Below are positions 23,797 through 31,865 of a stretch of DNA of 64,000 nucleotides, in pieces. The notes beneath the pieces were generated by a model. That model did not search any database and had not been told where the DNA came from. It worked only from the letters and a program-made list of their open reading frames with translations. The DNA lies in contig DATKHY010000007.1 of the NCBI GenBank assembly GCA_035544215.1, forward strand, positions 1,488,001-1,552,000, written 5' to 3'. The position numbers and the translations under genes are program-made. Source of the DNA: Candidatus Binatia bacterium (GTDB lineage Bacteria; Vulcanimicrobiota; Vulcanimicrobiia; Vulcanimicrobiales; Vulcanimicrobiaceae). The first letter of the stretch is position 1, and every line of letters begins with the position of its first letter.

Positions 23797-24360
23797 TTAG
23801 CGGCGGATGTCGACCGCGCCGCTCAGCTTCCCGAGGTGGATGGTATTGTCGTCGAAGTTGACGGTGATACCGTCGATCCTCATCGTTTGGTCTCCCGAGT
23901 GGACGTAACTCGGATGCGTCATGCGTAACAGCTTGGCGTCGTTCGTCCAGGTGACGAGGTCCGTATCGAACGCTCGGCGCTGCGGGTCGTCAATGCGTTC
24001 GATGTGGACCTTTCCCACCGCGGTGAAGTCCAGCGACTCGATGTTGAGCCGGATGTGGGCCGCGGAGATTCGCAGGTACGGTTTCCCTTTACGGAAGACG
24101 ATGCCGTTGCGCACGCCGTCCACGGTTCCGCTCATCCCGTCGGGGGAGAGGTGCGCGCGGTCGTAGTCGAAGCTCCACGACTTCGTGCTGATGTGATTGT
24201 TCATTACGTGTCCGCCGTGGAGGTCGATCGGCGTCTGCCCGGGCGGCAGAGGCGGCGTGCCGCGGCCTGCCAGGGCGATCTCAACGACCACCCAGACGAT
24301 GAATACGGCTCCCGCCAAGAAGGCGAGACGCCGCACGAGCTTCTTCCTTCTACCATTCAT
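23797..24360 (-). CDS. lptC: LptC/LptA-like LPS export protein
   Basis: A 187-residue protein with one N-terminal membrane helix (LAFLAGAVFIVWVVVEIAL) and a periplasmic beta-jellyroll of the LptC/OstA type. Known LptC sits in the LptBFGC inner-membrane complex and hands LPS to LptA. The ATG at 24360 overlaps the lnt stop by 11 bases; a TTG at 24369 is an alternative. It lies close to lptD and lptF/G, separated only by a small lipoprotein gene on the other strand, which supports the role. The family call is moderate because these domains diverge strongly. Confidence 0.75.
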   Translation of the reverse strand: MNGRRKKLVRRLAFLAGAVFIVWVVVEIALAGRGTPPLPPGQTPIDLHGGHVMNNHISTKSWSFDYDRAHLSPDGMSGTVDGVRNGIVFRKGKPYLRISAAHIRLNIESLDFTAVGKVHIERIDDPQRRAFDTDLVTWTNDAKLLRMTHPSYVHSGDQTMRIDGITVNFDDNTIHLGKLSGAVDIRR

Positions 24361-25855
24361 CGGCGCCAACGTCCGATTCGGCCGCCGGCAGCGGCAATAA
24401 GTGGAGTAACGGCAGCGCGTACAACCCGATCAGCATCAAGGCGATACTGGTTGGACCAATTCGCGAAAAGACCGTTGGAACGGGTGGCCCAACGCGTCCG
24501 CTGACGATTGTCCGGCGCGCCAGCCCGGCGCGTTCCAGCCAGATTCCGTCCGGTGCGATGATGCCGCTGACCCCCGTCGCGGCGGCCCGCACGACGTAGA
24601 CGCCGCTCTCGATGGCCCGCAGCTGCGCGATTTGAGCGTGCATGTAGGGACCCGACGTCTCTCCGAACCACGCGTCGTCCGTGCTGATGACCAGCAGCTG
24701 TGCGCCTTTGCGCACCTGCGCGTAGGCGAGGTCGGCGAAGGCGGATTCCCAACAGACGAGTGGCCCGATCGGCAGTGCGCTGGTCGGATAGACGCCATCG
24801 ACGCGTCCCGGCGTCAGCCCGCCGTTGAGGTTGCCAATGTACGGCAGCCACGAGAGGAAGGCCCGACCCGGAAACCATTCCGCAAACGGAACGAGCTGCC
24901 GCTTGTGGTAGATCGAGTACGCGCCGTTCGGCGCGAAGACGTAGAGCGCGTTGTAGATCGCCGGCCCCGCAACGTCGAGGCTCCCCGCGACTATCGTCGC
25001 GTGAGTCCGTCGCGCGAGGTTCTCGAAGCGCGTCACTAATTCCGGATTGCCCTCGAGGTCCGTCGTGATGACGGTCTCCGGCCACACGACGAGCCGAGGG
25101 TGCTTCGTCGCCGCGACGCGCGTCATCGCAGAGTAGCGGCGCACTGCAAGCCCGAGGGAGTTCCATTTGAACGACTGCGCGATGTTTCCCTGAATCGCCG
25201 CGACACTGATCGTCGGCGGCGCAAGCGTGCGCGCCGGCCAACCCATCCAAGCCGCGACCGTCGCGACGAACACAGCCGCTACCGCGATCCCGAATCGACG
25301 CCACGCCTGCCTGTGCAACGCGTCCGCACCGTATGCACCGAGCACGCATAACGCAAACGTAATTCCGTACGTTCCCGCATAAGCGGCGATGGCGCGCAGC
25401 GGCGTGTCGGCCTGCGTGTAGCCCAGCTGGTCGAACGGCACGGCTAGCGCGCCGATCGAGCGCAGCCATTCGCAGACCGTGAACGCTGCCGCTGCTCCCA
25501 ACGGAGCGATCGCTCGATGCATGCGCCCGTAAGCAAAGGCTGCCAAGACCCCCGCCAGTGCGAAGAACGGCGCCTCGACCAGCGCGGGTCCGAGCGCGAG
25601 AAAAGGGCCGAAGACGCCGATGTAGTGACCGACCGTGTGCCCGACCCATGCGAAATCGAGCGCGAAGAAGATCAATCCCGCGAACCAACCGAGGAGCGCT
25701 GCGCGCTTCCAGGAAGCTCCTTGCCACACCCAGAACAGCGCGCCAGTCCCAAACGGGACGAGCCATGCTGCGCCGAACTTCGGGAATGCCGCCGACAACG
25801 CCAAGGCTGCGCAAACAGCGATTCCCACGTCGCGCACGGCGGTCGAGGAGAGCAT
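24350..25855 (-). CDS. lnt: Apolipoprotein N-acyltransferase
   Basis: A 501-residue inner-membrane enzyme that adds the third acyl chain to lipoproteins. It has about six N-terminal membrane helices, then a nitrilase-type domain with the triad Glu (VVWPETVI), Lys (YHKRQLVPF) and Cys (VCWES), and a final membrane helix. The ATG at 25855 is chosen because it precedes the first helix; an ATG at 25906 is in frame but lies inside the opposite gene. The start overlaps the start of the divergent lipoprotein in the same CATG. Its presence fits a diderm envelope. Confidence 0.94.
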   Translation of the reverse strand: MLSSTAVRDVGIAVCAALALSAAFPKFGAAWLVPFGTGALFWVWQGASWKRAALLGWFAGLIFFALDFAWVGHTVGHYIGVFGPFLALGPALVEAPFFALAGVLAAFAYGRMHRAIAPLGAAAAFTVCEWLRSIGALAVPFDQLGYTQADTPLRAIAAYAGTYGITFALCVLGAYGADALHRQAWRRFGIAVAAVFVATVAAWMGWPARTLAPPTISVAAIQGNIAQSFKWNSLGLAVRRYSAMTRVAATKHPRLVVWPETVITTDLEGNPELVTRFENLARRTHATIVAGSLDVAGPAIYNALYVFAPNGAYSIYHKRQLVPFAEWFPGRAFLSWLPYIGNLNGGLTPGRVDGVYPTSALPIGPLVCWESAFADLAYAQVRKGAQLLVISTDDAWFGETSGPYMHAQIAQLRAIESGVYVVRAAATGVSGIIAPDGIWLERAGLARRTIVSGRVGPPVPTVFSRIGPTSIALMLIGLYALPLLHLLPLPAAESDVGADEW

Positions 25856-26579
25856 GATTCGTAAATTGAATTTCGGTTTTATCGTCGTGTTTGTAACGGC
25901 GTTCATCGTTGCGGCGTGCGGTCGTCAGGTAACGCCGAACCCTCCGGGGCTCGGTCCGGGCGGCGCTCCTCCTGGGTATCTAGCCATACACTTTGACGTA
26001 TCGGCACCCTTCAACTTCTCCAACTATCGGTACATGGTCGTATTCAACACGACCGGCAACGGCTTCACGCCTTCGACCGACACCCTCCAAACGAACTGGC
26101 GCGGATACTCCTTCGCCGCGGTGGCGCTCGGCAACGGCGTCGCGTCGTCGGCCGAGGCCGTCCAGTTCGTGCCGAACAAGAATCCGCACATACCGCCGAA
26201 CTGGCTCACGCTTGGCACGACGCCGAATCAATTTTCGTTCAATCTCAACAGCAACGGGAGCGGCACCGAGTTCTCGATCCTCGCGCAAAAGTCGATCTTC
26301 AAAGGCATCGCCTCCCCCTCTCCGTCTCCGAGCGCCAGCCCATCGGAAAACTGGACCTTCAACGCCTTTACCACGCAGGCCGGAAACCAAGGGCAGTGGT
26401 TCTTTCTCGACTCTATGGGGCCGGGCGGCCCCGTCGACCCGCAGTTCGTTTCGCCGACGCTGAACATGACGACGTGCTTCGATAACACCTATTACGCGTA
26501 CGACATGTCGGTGCCCGATCCAGCCGCACAAATCGTCAGCGTCGAGATATCGAACAACCCCCTCGTAAACCACTGTTAG
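25854..26579 (+). CDS. Putative lipoprotein of unknown function
   Basis: 241 residues with an N-terminal signal and lipobox VAAC (Cys near residue 22), so it is an exported lipoprotein. A Pro/Gly linker follows, then a probably beta-sandwich domain with a short SPSPSPSASPS insert. Two Cys near the C-terminus (MTTCF and NHC) could pair. I do not recognise the family. The ribosome site GAGGAG precedes the ATG at 25854, which shares a CATG with the divergent lnt start. Confidence 0.75.
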   Translation: MIRKLNFGFIVVFVTAFIVAACGRQVTPNPPGLGPGGAPPGYLAIHFDVSAPFNFSNYRYMVVFNTTGNGFTPSTDTLQTNWRGYSFAAVALGNGVASSAEAVQFVPNKNPHIPPNWLTLGTTPNQFSFNLNSNGSGTEFSILAQKSIFKGIASPSPSPSASPSENWTFNAFTTQAGNQGQWFFLDSMGPGGPVDPQFVSPTLNMTTCFDNTYYAYDMSVPDPAAQIVSVEISNNPLVNHC

Positions 26580-26709
26580 TCCGAGTCGCGCCGCGATTGA
26601 TCTTCGCGTCCGTGCCGCTCGACCTGTCGCAGTTCGGCCATGCTAATTTTTAAAACCGACCTTTAACTGCCGATGGTCGTCGGACGGCTCGAAAGCGCGA
26701 GCAAGAGAT
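26580..26709. other. Convergent intergenic region
   Basis: A 130-base space between the converging lipoprotein and lptD genes. It contains an AT-rich patch (CTAATTTTTAAAACC, about 26643-26657) but I see no convincing stem-loop terminator, RNA gene or small coding frame. Confidence 0.5.
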
Positions 26710-29241
26710 TCAGAAGTTGAAGGTCGTCGGCACCACCGGTTGTGGCGAGCCGATTTGGAAGACCGCGGTTTGCGTCGGGAAGGCCAGCAGATTGAGTCCG
26801 ACGTTGATGGCTTGCTGCGACTCGTTGTAAAGAACCATCAGCTGGTAGCAGTTGCCGATCGTGCGCGTGTAGTAGATGATCTTGTCCGAGAAGAACTCGC
26901 CGAGCCCGAGTGAGGGCCGCCAGTTGATGTTGGTGACGAACTGTATTGACGCGTCGCGACCGAAGGGCGTGGAGAGCTGCAAGTTCGTCGTTTCGAAGCC
27001 CATGCCGGGTCCCGGGATGAACGAACCGCTGAGCAGCACGACGGAGCGCGGCGACGGCTTCGCGGTGAGCTGGTAGCTCAGCGGCTGCGCGACGCCGTCG
27101 AAGTTGGTCGACCAGCCCAGCGAGAGCGCGTAGACGTCGTCGTTGAAGATGCGCAGCATGTCTTGCGCGTTCTTCGTGTTCATCGTGGGCTGCTGATCGA
27201 GGTATTGGAACGGCACGAGCGCGGGACCGTTATAGTTCGCCTCGTTGTAGGTCAGCGTGTTGACCATGTGCGAGTTGATCGGCGTGGTCAAGCTGAGATC
27301 TTGCTCGATCGCCGCCTTGAGGTCGCCGGTGCCGTAGGCGTATTGGTCGACCGTTACGGTGCCCTCGAAGTCGCTACCCAAGACCTTCGCGTCTACCGGC
27401 CCGGCGACGAGGTTGGCGTCGCCGCGCCAGGTCGCGAGGCTCTGCGGCTCGCCCTGACCGGAGGGTTGGCTGTACTCGCCGACGGTGAGCTGCGCGGACA
27501 GTGGGATGACGAAGTGCTGGAAGAAGTCGCTGGGCCGGACTTGGAACTCCGGAATCTTGTTGATCCCAACGGCCTGCTGCGAGTAGATCTTGTCGAACTC
27601 CATCTGGTAGTCGGCGCCCGTGGTCGTGTACTGCATCAAGTAGTCGAACTCGGACTGATTGTTGAACTGCGTTATGTTGCCGAAGCTGGCGCTGCTGTCG
27701 CTGATGTTGTACGTGGTGGTTTGGTTGAGATTCTGGTTGAACTGTCGCGTGTCGCTGAAGGTAAAGCTGTTGCTGCTGGATTGTCCGCCGACCCCGCTGT
27801 GCGCGAAGCTGTAGTTCTGTGAGGTCTGCGCGGTCTGGTGGACGATGGACTCGCTGATGGACTCGTTGGGCGGGATGCTGACCAACGGACCATAGTTGGA
27901 TTGGTAGCTGAGCTGGAAGTTTCCGCGCAGGTGCTGTGAAAAATTCTCCTGCTCCGCGAGGGCCAGGTTCGTCTGCCGCCCGCCGCCGGTCTGATTGTTG
28001 ATCGTATAGACGTTGACGCTGACGCTGCGGCGGCCTTTCTTGCTCGAGTAGAAGCCGACGTAGCCGAGGCCGAGCCCGAGCTTCGTGAAATAGTTGACGA
28101 TGTAGTAGCCGTAGTAGTACGCGTCCTTGCCGAACGGGATCTGGATCTTGATCCAGGCGCCCTCGTACGAATCGTATCCGACTTCGGGGAACCAGTGCGC
28201 GTGAGCGCGTTGGTTCTCGACGGTGCGCAACGGAATGATCAGCAGCGGCAGGTAGAAGACCGCCGCCAGACCGAGCCAGAGCACCGCCTTGTGGATGACG
28301 ATCTTGTCTCCGGGATAGACCTCCATGTCCTTGCCGGTGATGTGATAGCCGCCGCGTGGGTTCTCGCAGGTCGTGACGTACGGATTGAGACCGTGGGCGG
28401 TCCCGTCGGGATCGGTGTGCAGGTCGCTGGCCGAGAAATGGACCAAGCCGCGCTGTACGCCTTCGTCGCTCGCGCCCTTGCCGTTCGTAAGCTTAGCCGT
28501 CTGCGCGACCGTGTCGAAGACGATGACGTCGCCGGTCAGCACCGAGTTGTGCTCGTGGTTGATCAGGAACGGATGGCCTGTGATCGTGATCGTCCGGTTC
28601 CCGTCATAGTGCGCCTTGTCGCCGACGATCTCTTCGTCGCCGTAGTACACGTGGACGTTGCCGATGGCGTCGCTCGGCTGCCCGCGCTCGCGGTTGCCGC
28701 TCCACGTGTCCGAGATGATGGCGACGAAGCCGGGCGCAAGCGTCGGCACGCCGGTCGGCTCGGGCGTGGGCTCCGGCGTGGCCTGGCCGGCCGGCGGTAT
28801 CGGCGGCGGCGTCTCGCCGCCGCGGATCAGGAAGATTGGCTCGGTGGATACCGCCGGGTTCGGCGTCGCGGTGGGGACGGGCGGCGGCGTGACGGCGGGC
28901 GTGTGCCCCGGCAGCGGATGCGGCGTCGCGTTGAGCGTGTACGTGCCGTTGCCGACGCCCTGCGGCACCGCCGGCGGACCTGGCGTCTGCGCCGGGGCCG
29001 GGCTCGCAGTCGCGCCCGGCGTGGGGCTGCCTTGCGGCGTGGGCGTTGCCTGGGCGATCGTCGTCTGGGCGCCGCTTGAGGAGTCTTGAGCGTAGCGCTG
29101 CGCGCAACTCTGGCCGTTGAGCAGCGACAACGCCAGCTGTTCTTGCGGATCCCCGTCCGCGGCCGGCGCGCCGGCCGGTACGACCCAGGCGACGAAAGCG
29201 GCGAAAGCGGTGATCGCGGCTATGCCGCGATTGCGCGCCAC
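26710..29241 (-). CDS. lptD: LPS-assembly protein LptD (OstA/Imp)
   Basis: An 843-residue outer-membrane protein that inserts LPS into the outer leaflet. Signal peptide (ITAFAAFVAWVVPAGAPAA), then a long Pro/Thr/Gly-rich linker (about residues 60-165), an OstA jellyroll (AIGNVHVYYGDEEIVGDKAHY, LINHEHNSVLTGDVIVFD) and a large beta-barrel rich in aromatic/Asn strands, ending in an aromatic (TFNF) as outer-membrane proteins do. The GTG at 29241 lies 7 bases after the permease stop and gives the best signal peptide. The linker between signal and jellyroll is unusual for the family. Confidence 0.9.
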   Translation of the reverse strand: MARNRGIAAITAFAAFVAWVVPAGAPAADGDPQEQLALSLLNGQSCAQRYAQDSSSGAQTTIAQATPTPQGSPTPGATASPAPAQTPGPPAVPQGVGNGTYTLNATPHPLPGHTPAVTPPPVPTATPNPAVSTEPIFLIRGGETPPPIPPAGQATPEPTPEPTGVPTLAPGFVAIISDTWSGNRERGQPSDAIGNVHVYYGDEEIVGDKAHYDGNRTITITGHPFLINHEHNSVLTGDVIVFDTVAQTAKLTNGKGASDEGVQRGLVHFSASDLHTDPDGTAHGLNPYVTTCENPRGGYHITGKDMEVYPGDKIVIHKAVLWLGLAAVFYLPLLIIPLRTVENQRAHAHWFPEVGYDSYEGAWIKIQIPFGKDAYYYGYYIVNYFTKLGLGLGYVGFYSSKKGRRSVSVNVYTINNQTGGGRQTNLALAEQENFSQHLRGNFQLSYQSNYGPLVSIPPNESISESIVHQTAQTSQNYSFAHSGVGGQSSSNSFTFSDTRQFNQNLNQTTTYNISDSSASFGNITQFNNQSEFDYLMQYTTTGADYQMEFDKIYSQQAVGINKIPEFQVRPSDFFQHFVIPLSAQLTVGEYSQPSGQGEPQSLATWRGDANLVAGPVDAKVLGSDFEGTVTVDQYAYGTGDLKAAIEQDLSLTTPINSHMVNTLTYNEANYNGPALVPFQYLDQQPTMNTKNAQDMLRIFNDDVYALSLGWSTNFDGVAQPLSYQLTAKPSPRSVVLLSGSFIPGPGMGFETTNLQLSTPFGRDASIQFVTNINWRPSLGLGEFFSDKIIYYTRTIGNCYQLMVLYNESQQAINVGLNLLAFPTQTAVFQIGSPQPVVPTTFNF

Positions 29242-29248
29242 CCGCGCG

Positions 29249-30403
29249 TCAGCGCTCTTCCAGGAGCAGCAGAAGCGCACCGGCTGTCCCCATGATAATG
29301 TTCGGCAACCACGCGGCGAGATAGGGATTGAGCGCTCCATTGCGGCCGAACGCGGCGGCCGCGGACACCATCAAGTAGTAGACGAAAAACGCGATGATCG
29401 AGAGCGCGATGCCGAGCGTCTTGCCACGCTTTCCGAAGCGCAGCGCGAGCGGTAGCGCTACCACGACGCCGATGATGCACGAGAACGGCCACGCGAGCTT
29501 GTCCGCGAGATTGATCTGGAGGTTGCCCATCGCCGTGCCGCCGATGCCTTGCTGCTGCAGCGCGTTGACCTGCGTGCGCAACGACTTGCTGCTCATGGTC
29601 CAGGGGTCGTTGTTGACCTGACTCACGAACTGCGAGGCCGTTTCGCCCAACGGCAGGCCGATGATAACGCTGTTGACGCGCTGCTGGTTCGTCAGGAATC
29701 CGTCGTTGTTGAATCGCGTGTCGATGACGTCGTGCAGCACGAGCGTACTGCCCTGCACCGTGGCGCTCTTTGCCTGGAGCGTTTCGTTCCACATTCCGTA
29801 TTTCGCCGGCTTGAATATCTGCACGTCCATCATGGTCTTGTTGTCCGGGGCGACTTGCGTCACGTAGAACGTGTTGCCCGTATCGGGATCCTTGCGAAAG
29901 AACTGTGGTTCCACGGGCAGCGCGTCGGTGTGATAGATGATTTGATAAAAAGTGCGGGTGGAAAGGTCGACGGAGCGCGGCGCGACAAATTCGTTGATGC
30001 CGTAGGATAAGGCGAACATCGCGAGGCCGAAGACGAACGGCGACAGCACGATGCGCATTACCGGGATGCCGGCGGTGCGCATTGCGGTCACCTCGTTGTC
30101 GCCCATCACGCGGCCGATCGCCAGCAGTGCGGCGAAGAGGCTCGCGAACGGAAACGCCATCGGCGTTGCCTGCGGAATCCGGAAGAGGACGAAGCGCAGC
30201 ACGAGAAAGAACGGCGCGTGTTGGTTGATGATGTAATCGGCCGCGAGAAAGAAGATGTTGAGGGCCCAAAACAACAGGAACGCGCCGAGCGCAAACAAGA
30301 ACGGGCCGACCATTTCTCGCAGCAGATAGCCGTCGAGAATGGGTATGCGAAGCGGCCACGCGCTGACGCGACGGAGCGGCTGCAGATGCGTCAGCGTTGC
30401 CAA
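29249..30403 (-). CDS. LptF/LptG family LPS export permease
   Basis: A 384-residue YjgP/YjgQ-family permease with three N-terminal helices, a periplasmic jellyroll and three C-terminal helices (FSCIIGVVVALPLAL onward). Family motifs include MAFPFASLFAALLAIGRVMGDNEVTAMRTAGI. In known systems LptF and LptG form a heterodimer with LptB2. Only one copy is visible here, so it may be a homodimer or its partner lies elsewhere. The start is a TTG at 30403. The gene is followed after 7 bases by lptD. Confidence 0.93.
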   Translation of the reverse strand: MATLTHLQPLRRVSAWPLRIPILDGYLLREMVGPFLFALGAFLLFWALNIFFLAADYIINQHAPFFLVLRFVLFRIPQATPMAFPFASLFAALLAIGRVMGDNEVTAMRTAGIPVMRIVLSPFVFGLAMFALSYGINEFVAPRSVDLSTRTFYQIIYHTDALPVEPQFFRKDPDTGNTFYVTQVAPDNKTMMDVQIFKPAKYGMWNETLQAKSATVQGSTLVLHDVIDTRFNNDGFLTNQQRVNSVIIGLPLGETASQFVSQVNNDPWTMSSKSLRTQVNALQQQGIGGTAMGNLQINLADKLAWPFSCIIGVVVALPLALRFGKRGKTLGIALSIIAFFVYYLMVSAAAAFGRNGALNPYLAAWLPNIIMGTAGALLLLLEER

Positions 30404-30419
30404 AGAGCGGAGGCGATTC

Positions 30420-30893
30420 CTAGTAGCTGCGGTACGCGTTGATCACGCGCACGACGTACGCGCGCGTCTCGGGATACGGGGGCACGCCGTGATAGCGATC
30501 GACGGCCCCGGGGCCGGCGTTGTAGGCGGCTACCGCGAGCGTGACGTTGTTGTGATAATGACGAAGCAGCGTATGGAGATAGCCGGTGCCGCAGTGCACG
30601 TTTTCGACCGGGTCGAACGGATTGCCGATGCCGCAGCCGGCGGACGTGCCGGGCATGAGCTGCATCAATCCCTGGGCCCCCGCGATGCTGACCGCAGAGG
30701 GATTGCCCGCCGACTCGGCCATCATCACGGCCCGTATCAGGCCGGCCGGGACGCCGTCGGTTTGCGCGGCACCGTCGACCAGCGAGCTAAGGGTGGCGGG
30801 GTCGAGCGAGTGGGAGGCGTACGGCAGGTAACCGCCGCCGGCGCACCCGTACAGCAGGCCGAGAAGTCCGCAAAGCCCGACCAGTCGACTCAT
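30420..30893 (-). CDS. Lytic murein transglycosylase lipoprotein (SLT family)
   Basis: A 157-residue protein with a lipobox LYGC near residue 17. The SLT domain has the catalytic Glu in MMAESAGNPSAVS, then GAQGLMQLMPGTS and the C-terminal AYNAGPGAVDRY. It cleaves the glycan backbone to 1,6-anhydro products. First gene of a run to lptF/G and lptD, which suggests it helps make room in murein for outer-membrane assembly. The ATG at 30893 follows a GGTG ribosome site. Confidence 0.93.
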   Translation of the reverse strand: MSRLVGLCGLLGLLYGCAGGGYLPYASHSLDPATLSSLVDGAAQTDGVPAGLIRAVMMAESAGNPSAVSIAGAQGLMQLMPGTSAGCGIGNPFDPVENVHCGTGYLHTLLRHYHNNVTLAVAAYNAGPGAVDRYHGVPPYPETRAYVVRVINAYRSY

Positions 30894-31004
30894 GGCACCT
30901 GCGCCTTTCTTCTCATCCCGTAAGCAGGCCTGGCAGGCAGGCCACCGTCGGACTCCGCAATTTTCCGATGGATTTCCGGCTGGGGCACCGCTAGAGTCAT
31001 AGAC

Positions 31005-31865
31005 ATGCCGAAAACGAATCTCAACGCCGACCTCATTCACGATGTCTGCCGGTACGTCGAGGATCATAGCGACGAAGCCTTGACGCTGGCTGAGCTTGCC
31101 TCGCACGCCTCGATGAGCCGCTTTCATTTCGCCCGCACGTTCAAAGCCGTGGTGGGCGTAACGCCCAAGCAGTACCTCGCCACGGTTCGCCTGCGCAAGC
31201 TCAAGGACGGCCTAGGCAAGGCCCGATCCATCGACCGAGCCGCGCACGACGCCGGATACGGCTCGACCAGCCGCATCTACGAACGCGCCGCCTCGAGTTT
31301 GGGAATGACGCCGGCGCAGTACCGCCGGGGCGGCGAAGGCGTCTCGATCTCCTACGCGTCGTTTCCGACGCCGATCGGACTGATGATGATCGGTGCGACG
31401 GACCGCGGCATCTGCTTCGTGGGATTCGGCGATGCTCCGGATGAGTTGCTCGAACGCTTACGGGCGGAGTATCGCAACGCGCACGTCGAGCCGATGCGCG
31501 AGCCATACCACGCCGACTTCGTCGCCTGGGTGGACGCGATCTCGCGTCACCTCGCGGGAGAGATTCCGCGGCCGGAGCTTCCGCTCGACATCCACGCGAC
31601 GGCCTTTCAAATGCGCGTGTGGAAGTATCTGCAGACGATCCCGTCCGGCGACGTCGCATCATATGGAGAAGTCGCGAGCGCGATCGGATCGCCCAATGGT
31701 GCGCGCGCCGTCGCGCGAGCGTGCGCGCAAAATCCGGCCGCGGTGCTCATTCCGTGCCATCGGGTGATACGGGGTTCGGGAAATCTCGGCGGCTATCGCT
31801 GGGGAATCGCTCGCAAGCGCGGACTGATCGACAAAGAGCGCGCGGCCAAGGCCGCCAACGCGTGA
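31005..31865 (+). CDS. AraC-type HTH fused to O6-methylguanine-DNA methyltransferase (Ada-like)
   Basis: 286 residues. Residues about 8-105 are an AraC DNA-binding domain (two helix-turn-helix units, TLAELASHASMSRFHFAR and SIDRAAHDAGYGS). Residues 115-280 are a methylated-DNA cysteine methyltransferase with the acceptor Cys in PCHRVI near residue 251. Full-length Ada has in addition an N-terminal zinc/Cys-38 domain that senses methylphosphotriesters, and this is absent. It therefore repairs O6-methylguanine and may bind DNA, but cannot be switched on in the Ada manner. It overlaps the next gene (GTGA). Confidence 0.93.
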   Translation: MPKTNLNADLIHDVCRYVEDHSDEALTLAELASHASMSRFHFARTFKAVVGVTPKQYLATVRLRKLKDGLGKARSIDRAAHDAGYGSTSRIYERAASSLGMTPAQYRRGGEGVSISYASFPTPIGLMMIGATDRGICFVGFGDAPDELLERLRAEYRNAHVEPMREPYHADFVAWVDAISRHLAGEIPRPELPLDIHATAFQMRVWKYLQTIPSGDVASYGEVASAIGSPNGARAVARACAQNPAAVLIPCHRVIRGSGNLGGYRWGIARKRGLIDKERAAKAANA

